Origin: a virus
Direction: 5' to 3' (one strand)
Virus record (IMG/VR): IMGVR_UViG_3300046804_001439
Span: 1 to 58,684 of that record
Length of the DNA stretch: 58,684 bases
A program made the position numbers and the translations under genes. The notes beneath the pieces were generated by a model. The model saw only the letters and a list, made by a program, of their open reading frames with translations. It was not told the DNA's origin and searched no databases. Positions 53,431 to 58,684 of this stretch are shown one piece after another (position 1 is the stretch's first letter; each line of letters opens with the position of its first letter).

Positions 53431-53760
53431 TTAATTTTCTGACTCTTCTCTATCTAATGGTGTAGGTGCTGTTGCTAAATTTCCGCATTCAGCACAATAC
53501 ATATCTAAAAAGTATGTGGCAATCTCATATTCTTGAAAAACTACTTTAACAAGCCAAACTTGAGATCCACAAACACATACATGCGTGGGCCTTCCACGCA
53601 AATCCAAAGCAGTTACTTCTTCATCTTCTTGCTCTAGATCTTCTTCTTTATCTAAAATAACTATTTCATATTTTCTGATAAAGTTTTGAAATGAAACATA
53701 TCCTTTTACCATTATGGCTAATACAATAAAAACCATAGACAAAGGAATGATAGTTTCCAT
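53431..53760 (-). CDS. membrane-anchored zinc-ribbon protein
   Basis: 109 aa. N-terminal transmembrane helix (IIPLSMVFIVLAIMVKGYV), then acidic linker, then VCVCGSQVWLV and CAECGNLAT, a CxC/CxxC zinc ribbon. The soluble part lies in the cytoplasm or outside depending on topology. Confidence 0.7.
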   Translation of the reverse strand: METIIPLSMVFIVLAIMVKGYVSFQNFIRKYEIVILDKEEDLEQEDEEVTALDLRGRPTHVCVCGSQVWLVKVVFQEYEIATYFLDMYCAECGNLATAPTPLDREESEN

Positions 53761-53774
53761 ATGTCTATTATACT

Positions 53775-54341
53775 CTAGACCTCAATAATTGTAAAGGGTG
53801 GTCTTACTGACATGTTAAACTTAGCTGCCGCCTCTAAGGCCATACGTACACGCTTACGTGGAGTCTTGACTTGAGCTGTAGAAAACAAGGATCCAAGTGC
53901 TAGTTCTTGTCCAGCGCCCTCTGACATATATTGCACATCAGCTTCTCCAATATGAAAGTCTGAATCCATTGTAAATATTCGTCCAGCACCTTGAACTGCT
54001 ATTAAAAATATTCCGCCTTCATCGCCATCTTCAGTTCCAGATGTAAAATTGCCATAACCATGTTCTTTAAAAGCATCTTTAACCGATTCAACAAATTTTG
54101 TTCTAATAAATTTATCTAAGTTTCTATATCCAGCAGTTGGAGTGTATTTTGGTGGAGTCCAATTGTATTGAAGAATTTGTCCCATTCTAAAACTATCAAC
54201 AAAACCAATTCCGTATTGACCTACTTTAAAAACTTTAGGATCTGTGCGCTGAAAGATTAAACCAGACTTATCGTCTGATGCGGCAGCGTCTCCGCCCATA
54301 AAGACTTTATTTTCATGAATTAGGGCTACTATGCAGGTCAT
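53775..54341 (-). CDS. proteasome/HslV-like Ntn hydrolase
   Basis: 188 aa. After Met removal Thr1 (TCIVAL) becomes the N-terminal nucleophile. Asp17 (GGD) and a Lys in DPKVFKV sit at the places of proteasome Asp17 and Lys33. The rest (GIGFVDSFRMGQILQY, GGIFLIAVQGAGRIFTMDSD) matches the family's beta-strand pattern. Phage proteins of this type are recurrent but of unknown function; actinobacteria use proteasomes, so interference with host proteolysis is conceivable. Confidence 0.82.
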   Translation of the reverse strand: MTCIVALIHENKVFMGGDAAASDDKSGLIFQRTDPKVFKVGQYGIGFVDSFRMGQILQYNWTPPKYTPTAGYRNLDKFIRTKFVESVKDAFKEHGYGNFTSGTEDGDEGGIFLIAVQGAGRIFTMDSDFHIGEADVQYMSEGAGQELALGSLFSTAQVKTPRKRVRMALEAAAKFNMSVRPPFTIIEV

Positions 54342-54369
54342 ATAGCCTAGTATACTATTTTTATTATTA

Positions 54370-54678
54370 CTAGTCCAGATTCTCGCTTATTTCAAGTATA
54401 TTAAGCTGGGACAAGGCATTTTCTAATTCAGATTTAACCTCAATTAATTCCTGAATGGCATTATAGTATTTATCTTTCCACTCAGTTAATTCTTTTTCCA
54501 ATTTATATAATTCTATTTTTAAATCTTTTAAATCTAATTTAAGGTGGTCCTGCTCACGCTCACGCTGACGAACTACTTCCTTTTTATGTTCTCTAACTGA
54601 GGCAATAATCGCTGTACCCATACCGCTAGCCATGGCGGCTAATATGGCTAAAGCAATTGCTGAATAATTATTGTTCAT
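54370..54678 (-). CDS. membrane protein with long coiled coil
   Basis: 102 aa. One transmembrane helix (AIALAILAAMASGMGTAIIA) then coiled coil DLKDLKIELYKLEKELTEWK. Size and layout fit an i-spanin-like or anchoring protein. No lysis gene is adjacent, so the role is open. Confidence 0.6.
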   Translation of the reverse strand: MNNNYSAIALAILAAMASGMGTAIIASVREHKKEVVRQREREQDHLKLDLKDLKIELYKLEKELTEWKDKYYNAIQELIEVKSELENALSQLNILEISENLD

Positions 54679-54712
54679 TATATTAATAATTATACAGTAG
54701 TTTTAGATATAA

Positions 54713-54949
54713 TTAGACCAAAAGCTCCGATGCAGAAATTTCATTTCCAGCGTATCTTCTCTTTAAAATAAATTCTTTTACAGAATCTGGGCCGTTTGAT
54801 CTACCAGCCAAAATAATAACCCAGCGTGGCTCAAATTTTGAATTCACACATGTTTCACAGATTAAAAGATTAATTGGAAGTAATGAAGATTTTTTAACAT
54901 CTAGTTTATTTTTAGACTTATTGCATGAATAGCATAAAATTTTATCCAC
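54713..54949 (-). CDS. zinc-ribbon protein
   Basis: 78 aa. LCYSCNKSKNKLDVKKSSLL then LICETCVNSKFEPRWVIILA: CxxC...CxxC with 24 residues between. Of a kind seen often in actinophages. 1-nt overlap with the gene upstream. Confidence 0.72.
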   Translation of the reverse strand: MDKILCYSCNKSKNKLDVKKSSLLPINLLICETCVNSKFEPRWVIILAGRSNGPDSVKEFILKRRYAGNEISASELLV

Positions 54950-55146
54950 TATTCTTGCTCCTCTACATGCTGATGAACAATTTCATCTACAATTGTGAAA
55001 TCCTCATTTGCAAGTAGCTCCTGATTATCGTGTCCGTGTTTTGTATAATTAACCAATGATGCGTATGCTCCCATTTTTTCTACAGTTCCGTAACAATTTT
55101 CTGAATGAATGTATACAATATGTACAACATCATAGTACTCTTTCAC
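54949..55146 (-). CDS. hypothetical protein
   Basis: 65 aa, aromatic and His-rich (EYYDVVHIVYIHSENCYGTV, HGHDNQELLANEDF, then HQHVEEQE). Overlaps the upstream gene by 17 nt. Function unknown. Confidence 0.62.
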   Translation of the reverse strand: MKEYYDVVHIVYIHSENCYGTVEKMGAYASLVNYTKHGHDNQELLANEDFTIVDEIVHQHVEEQE

Positions 55147-55450
55147 TTGGCTTACCCTCCAACTCGCATCTTACGCCATATGACTCTATTAATTTCTTTA
55201 CCTTTGTAACGTAATCTATAACCATTTCTTTTTTAATTCCGTCAAACTGTATAAAATTATCTTCATATAATCTCAATGCAAGAAAGTCTGGGTATTTAAC
55301 TATATCCATAAGCAGCATTGCTGGCTTAGGTATTTCGTGAACTCTCTTTTTCATCTCATCAGTATAGAATACAGGCTTATTGGGCTCTCCAGTCCACTGA
55401 TTAATTCCATATTTAAAATGTTCTGCTGGATCTTTTTTATTAATGAACAC
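55130..55450 (-). CDS. hypothetical protein
   Basis: 106 aa with GTG start after AGGGG. HFKYGINQWTGEPNKPVFYT, then LRLYEDNFIQFDGIKKEMVI. Overlaps the end of the WhiB gene by 11 nt. Function unknown. Confidence 0.65.
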   Translation of the reverse strand: MFINKKDPAEHFKYGINQWTGEPNKPVFYTDEMKKRVHEIPKPAMLLMDIVKYPDFLALRLYEDNFIQFDGIKKEMVIDYVTKVKKLIESYGVRCELEGKPSERVL

Positions 55451-55751
55451 CGCTGCCCCTTAGCTTTTTCCATATTTCAGAAGTTTTATGTAAATTTTTT
55501 GATTTATCTATAGTTCCAGATGATAAATATACTCCGCCCCAAACACCGTATTCATTATTATCAATACCACTTTGATAACACATTGATATTACTGGACAAG
55601 ATAAACACATTTCATCTATATTTTTAGCAATATTTGGATCTGCTTCATATTTATCAAAAAACATATTTGTGTCCATCCCTCTACAAAGAGAAAGATCAAA
55701 CCAATTAAAATGTTCTTCGTCTATTCCTAGATCACGTAAAATTTTTGACAT
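55440..55751 (-). CDS. WhiB-family iron-sulfur transcription regulator
   Basis: 103 aa from ATG 55751. An upstream TTG (55793) is inside the preceding gene and has no clear site. Cys23, then Cys49-x2-Cys52-x5-Cys58 (EMCLSCPVISMC) form the 4Fe-4S ligands; EYGVWGGVYLSS is the WhiB turn. WhiB proteins are found only in Actinobacteria and their phages and can reprogram the host's sigma factor. Confidence 0.92.
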   Translation of the reverse strand: MSKILRDLGIDEEHFNWFDLSLCRGMDTNMFFDKYEADPNIAKNIDEMCLSCPVISMCYQSGIDNNEYGVWGGVYLSSGTIDKSKNLHKTSEIWKKLRGSGVH

Positions 55752-55959
55752 ATTTTTTTGGAAGTTTCCATACTCCGTTTTGATCAACGACAAAACGTTC
55801 TGCCGTTCCCCACATATCCTGCTTAAATATGCCCTTTATATTTGTAAAACCATTAATATCTTTTTTCCAAATAACTAGATCGTAATTATCCCAATACGGG
55901 ACTATATTTTTTGCCTTCTTGATGAAGACTTCTACACCTAATTCTGTTAGATTTAACAT
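55732..55959 (-). CDS. hypothetical protein preceding WhiB
   Basis: 75 aa. FIKKAKNIVPYWDNYDLVIW then MWGTAERFVVDQNGVWKLPK. First gene of the WhiB operon with AGGA site; overlaps WhiB start by 20 nt. Strongly aromatic. A 'ConKN'-like function cannot be assigned. Confidence 0.65.
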   Translation of the reverse strand: MLNLTELGVEVFIKKAKNIVPYWDNYDLVIWKKDINGFTNIKGIFKQDMWGTAERFVVDQNGVWKLPKKYVKNFT

Positions 55960-55998
55960 GCTGTCCTAAACATAAACCGCAGCATCCCACTGATATAT

Positions 55999-56028
55999 AT
56001 TATACAGTAAATGTTGCGGCTGTGTCAA
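55999..56028 (-). promoter_or_regulatory. consensus promoter of the WhiB operon with dyad
   Basis: Minus strand TTGACA, 18 nt, TATAAT: an almost perfect sigma-70 promoter. The -10 region sits inside dyad ACTG...CAGT, flanked by CCGCA...TGCGG, which may be an operator. Confidence 0.72.
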
Positions 56029-56031
56029 TAC

Positions 56032-57141
56032 TTATTTCCAGTTTTCTGGAATCATGTCGCTAAGACCCAATGCCCTAGCACGACGCTTAATATGCTCCTT
56101 AACTTTTGGATCTGCTCCACCACGACCCCATGAACGAATTGCGTTCATTAAATCGGTTTTATTTCCAATTGGATATGATCCATCTGGCATTGCATGTCCC
56201 TGCTCTGCCATTTGTCTACGCTGTTCTGTTGAAAATTTACGCTTTACTAATTCATATGGATCTAAATCACCAAATAGAGATTTCTTTATTTTAGGCTCTT
56301 CTTTGTCTTCTACATCATAAGCTTTCTCTACTGGGATACAATTTGGAACCATGCGGCCATTTTTTTCCTTCATACCACGTTGAGTATATCCAGTCCAGCA
56401 TTTTTGTAAACTATTATCCCACTTATCTTCATCTTCATTATCAGACTCATAAGTTTCATTTTGATTTTCTGCCTCTAAATCTGTCTGTCCATCCATTTTA
56501 GATACTGGCCAATTTACATCATTTTTTTCTGGATCTCCAACTGGGGCTGGATTTCCATCAGATCCATTTTCGGTTTCCATGTTTGTTCCATCTTCTGATT
56601 CTGAATTATCTTCTTCTGGAACTTCAATCATGCCTTCAATAGCTTCCATTAAATGTTCAATTACCATTCCAAGTTGCTCTTTTGTAACTTCAGGTCTCAA
56701 AGCCTTTTTAATTTCTTCATCGTCATCAATTTCAATTACTGTATCTACTGGATTTATAGCATCGTCTAGCATATCTTTAATTTCTTCAACCAATTCTTCT
56801 TGAGTGTATGATTTTTTCATATTCTTTTCTCTTTCCACAATTTTTCTAGACCAAGAGAAACCAGCATCGCCACCCCAGGCATCCCACATAATTCGACCAT
56901 TAGAGGGATTAGAAGTATTATAAAAGTCCTTGCCCTTTTTGTCTACTTCATGTCTGGAAAAGAAAGAATACATTCTTTTAACAGTAGACAAACTTAATGT
57001 CTCACCACGAGCAAGCTGCCCTGCACGAGTCCAACCTACAGCTGTTCCAGCTCCAGTTGCTTTTCCTTGTTCTTTCCAACGAATAGCTCTTTTAGCAGCT
57101 GATTTCATTCCAGCGGTTGGCTTGTATCCTTCTTTTGCCAT
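56032..57141 (-). CDS. conserved phage structural/assembly protein (DUF6582-like C terminus)
   Basis: 369 aa. N-terminal AKEGYKPTAGMKSAAKRAIR, AVGWTRAGQLARGETLSLST, VKRMYSFFSRHEVDKKGKDF and GRIMWDAWGGDAGFSWSRKI form a widely spread phage domain. A very acidic middle (residues 120-260, Asp/Glu-rich). The end KRKFSTEQRRQMAEQGHAMP then DGSYPIGNKTDLMNAIRSWG and HIKRRARALG is the DUF6582-type domain. Function unknown; often near head and lysis genes. Confidence 0.75.
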   Translation of the reverse strand: MAKEGYKPTAGMKSAAKRAIRWKEQGKATGAGTAVGWTRAGQLARGETLSLSTVKRMYSFFSRHEVDKKGKDFYNTSNPSNGRIMWDAWGGDAGFSWSRKIVEREKNMKKSYTQEELVEEIKDMLDDAINPVDTVIEIDDDEEIKKALRPEVTKEQLGMVIEHLMEAIEGMIEVPEEDNSESEDGTNMETENGSDGNPAPVGDPEKNDVNWPVSKMDGQTDLEAENQNETYESDNEDEDKWDNSLQKCWTGYTQRGMKEKNGRMVPNCIPVEKAYDVEDKEEPKIKKSLFGDLDPYELVKRKFSTEQRRQMAEQGHAMPDGSYPIGNKTDLMNAIRSWGRGGADPKVKEHIKRRARALGLSDMIPENWK

Positions 57142-57284
57142 TATTTCTCCTTTACATTAATAACTTTTACAGACTTAACTTCTTCATCTACACCAAATAT
57201 ATCGTTTACATAGTCTGCAGCATCTTCTTCGCTAAATGCCTGAACTTCTACATTTACTTCAAGCTTGATGCTATAATTTTTCAT
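57141..57284 (-). CDS. 47-aa small acidic protein
   Basis: MKNYSIKLEVNVEVQAFSEE then AADYVNDIFGVDEEVKSVKV. AAGGAGAAATAATG junction with the next gene. A recurrent small phage protein. Confidence 0.62.
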   Translation of the reverse strand: MKNYSIKLEVNVEVQAFSEEDAADYVNDIFGVDEEVKSVKVINVKEK

Positions 57285-57859
57285 TATTTAATTTCTTGAT
57301 GACAGGTTGGACAAACTTTTTTTTCTACAGATGAAGCTGCTGTCTTTGCAGATCCTGCACCTTTAAACTTAGGGCGTCCAAATCCAACAATAGAAATCAT
57401 CTCTCCTTGTTTATTTTTTCTAAATGCACGAAGCTTCTTAGAAACCTGTCCGCCATTTCTTTGTGAGCCTTTTTTATCTGGGCTTGTATTGCCTTCAATA
57501 CACCAAACTGTGCCGTCTTCATTATCTTTAATAACAATTCCTACGTGAGAAATTCTATCGACACCATCTGATGGGAAATCAAAATACGCAATATCTCCTG
57601 GTTCTGGATCTGCCAGATCTCCATCAATCCATGCGCCAGCTTTCTTAAATGCTTGTGCTCCACCTGGAGTATAAACAGTATTTGGAACCTTTACACCAGC
57701 TTCATTAGCACACCACATTACGAAAGAGCCACACCATGGCTGGAAGTTAGCCTTTGTAAATGCACCATATTTTGTTTCGTTATCTTTAGGACCTTCAATG
57801 GTTCCTAGTTCTGCTGTAGCAACTTCAATTAAACGTGCTGCTGTACCTTGCTCTGCCAT
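57284..57859 (-). CDS. CHAP-domain endolysin
   Basis: 191 aa. CHAP amidase/endopeptidase: active-site Cys43 (QPWCGSFVMWC), His105 (RISHVGIV) and a third polar residue in the CIEGN segment. C terminus has a short VCPTCHQEIK zinc knuckle. Cleaves peptidoglycan cross-links; together with membrane proteins at 57862 and 58500 and the lipoprotein at 58265 it forms a lysis group. No signal peptide, so a holin is needed. Confidence 0.88.
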   Translation of the reverse strand: MAEQGTAARLIEVATAELGTIEGPKDNETKYGAFTKANFQPWCGSFVMWCANEAGVKVPNTVYTPGGAQAFKKAGAWIDGDLADPEPGDIAYFDFPSDGVDRISHVGIVIKDNEDGTVWCIEGNTSPDKKGSQRNGGQVSKKLRAFRKNKQGEMISIVGFGRPKFKGAGSAKTAASSVEKKVCPTCHQEIK

Positions 57860-57861
57860 TA

Positions 57862-58272
57862 TTAGTCCTTATCCCAATCAGTATCAACTGGCTGTTGTTC
57901 TGGCATTTGTCCATCTGGCTTTGCTGCAAGACGTGCCATTGTTGCATCAATTTCTGCTTCAAGCTTCTTATCCGCCTGAGTATTCTTGGCATCCATCTCT
58001 TTATTATCGAGCTGTGCCTTCATAATATCTTTTGCACCACTTTGTCCAATTAATAAACCAGCAAGTGTTCCTGTAATAAATGTTGCTACGCTTCCAAGAA
58101 CATTGAAGAACATCTTATCGTTCTCTGACTGTGCTCCAATTGGTTGCGTTACAAACAAAAGTCCATATAAAATTCCTACCGCTGTAAGGAATAGAATGGA
58201 ACCTAATGTGATTCCTAAAATAAATTTTAATCTAGCGTCCAGATCTTGTGGACTTAGTCTCTCTTTAGCCAT
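57862..58272 (-). CDS. membrane protein, holin candidate
   Basis: 136 aa from ATG 58272, whose codons overlap the stop of the lipoprotein gene. Two transmembrane helices (about 20-42, FILGITLGSILFLTAVGILY, and about 60-80, VLGSVATFITGTLAGLLIGQ) and a charged coiled coil end. Adjacent to the endolysin gene: a class II holin-like layout. Confidence 0.65.
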   Translation of the reverse strand: MAKERLSPQDLDARLKFILGITLGSILFLTAVGILYGLLFVTQPIGAQSENDKMFFNVLGSVATFITGTLAGLLIGQSGAKDIMKAQLDNKEMDAKNTQADKKLEAEIDATMARLAAKPDGQMPEQQPVDTDWDKD

Positions 58273-58483
58273 TTGTAGTACCTGTTTCAGTAGTAGTAGT
58301 TGATGCTTTACCAATTACATCTTTAGTGCATGTGCCGCTTGCTTCACAAATTGGAGGATTGCATTCCGCCTTCTCCCAATTCGCAGGGTCTTGGCATGGG
58401 TATCTATATGAACCCTGAAAGCCGCAGCTAGTTAATGATAGCATTAATAGACCTGATAAAGCAATAGCAGTTATTCTTTTCAT
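58265..58483 (-). CDS. small lipoprotein
   Basis: 72 aa. Signal with lipobox LTSC, modified Cys20, then YRYPCQDPANWEKAECNPPI and CEASGTC, a conserved phage pattern with two further Cys pairs. Exposed at the cell surface; possible lysis or superinfection function. Confidence 0.8.
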   Translation of the reverse strand: MKRITAIALSGLLMLSLTSCGFQGSYRYPCQDPANWEKAECNPPICEASGTCTKDVIGKASTTTTETGTTNG

Positions 58484-58499
58484 ACTACTATTATATCAT

Positions 58500-58684
58500 T
58501 TATTCGTCTTTATCTTTAGAGCCCTTAGCCCCAAAATAACCGCCAATAATACCTATAAGACCTCCAAGGGCTGTCTGAACAAGGGTCATAACCTCTGCAG
58601 ATACCTCTACAGGCTCTCCTGTTTTTTGAGTTTCTAAAGCTGCAGTTACATAATCTCCTACAATAGCTGTAATAATTGCAATTC
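58500..58684 (-). CDS. small membrane protein, partial
   Basis: At least 61 codons, cut at the right edge. VEVSAEVMTLVQTALGGLIG then IIGGYFGAKGSKDKDE: a C-terminal transmembrane helix with basic/acidic tail. With the next gene it may belong to the holin system. Confidence 0.55.
   Translation of the reverse strand, partial: IAIITAIVGDYVTAALETQKTGEPVEVSAEVMTLVQTALGGLIGIIGGYFGAKGSKDKDE

Noticed and set aside
55752-55793. Longer TTG-started WhiB
   Set aside because: Region codes for the upstream 75-aa protein and has no ribosome-binding site of its own.

Overview
This window looks like a large part of a tailed double-stranded DNA phage genome (siphovirus-type head and tail genes, HK97-fold capsid) of an actinobacterial host. 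The host guess rests on a WhiB-family regulator, an Lsr2-like RGR-motif protein, a B12-dependent ribonucleotide reductase, a secreted protein with an actinobacterial-style Sec signal, leaderless-looking promoters and canonical sigma-70/HrdB-type promoters. Base composition is AT-rich throughout, so a low-GC, perhaps freshwater, actinobacterium is an inference and not proven. No integrase, terminase, DNA polymerase or helicase is visible. The left edge cuts the tail assembly chaperone before the tape measure gene, and the right edge cuts a small membrane protein gene, so the genome continues on both sides.

Layout. (1) 1-28462, minus strand: late genes, read from right to left. A glycosyltransferase and an adenosylcobalamin-dependent ribonucleotide reductase (nrdJ) come first, then a small EF-hand membrane protein, then about 16 kb of receptor-binding and tail-fibre genes (24-9 kb) that includes four tandem paralogues and Asp-box and LamG-like proteins. 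After these come the portal, a protease-scaffold fusion, major capsid, head-tail connectors, tail tube and the tail chaperone with a -1 frameshift site. (2) 28484-30535, plus strand: a secreted lytic transglycosylase, small genes, a free-standing small RNA and two structural-looking genes. (3) 30535-31443, minus strand: tRNA-Thr, tRNA-Asn, a parS-like palindrome, an HNH nuclease and two mini zinc proteins. (4) 32021-46256, plus strand: about 45 mostly tiny early genes plus tRNA-Asp. (5) 46766-58684, minus strand: accessory metabolic and host-interaction genes (SpeD-like decarboxylase, PduO-type cobalamin adenosyltransferase, GroES, secreted surface-like protein, thioredoxin, pyrimidine-dimer glycosylase, proteasome-like Ntn hydrolase, WhiB) and a lysis group (CHAP endolysin, lipoprotein, membrane proteins).

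The most striking part is the regulatory architecture of region 4. About 17 promoters share TGTCRGTGG, exactly 7 nt, then a TATAAT-type -10 box, with no recognisable -35. Upstream of many lies a CRP/GlxR-type palindrome TGTGA-N6-TCACA (7 perfect, 6 near copies). The distance from palindrome to element is mostly 18, 28, 38 or 48 nt, that is, whole helical turns. Some of these intergenic modules also carry a hairpin and inverted pairs of DnaA boxes. Downstream, the leaders share AACGAAAGGAA next to the start codon. Inside the same region, a non-coding transcript with its own promoter and terminator (42657-42810) carries the exact complement of this leader motif. I propose a CRP-like-responsive early promoter family under post-transcriptional control by a phage small RNA that pairs with the shared ribosome-binding sites.

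The metabolic genes also fit together: nrdJ (25443) needs adenosylcobalamin, and the phage carries a cobalamin adenosyltransferase (47958) to make it. Thioredoxin (52224) could re-reduce the reductase.
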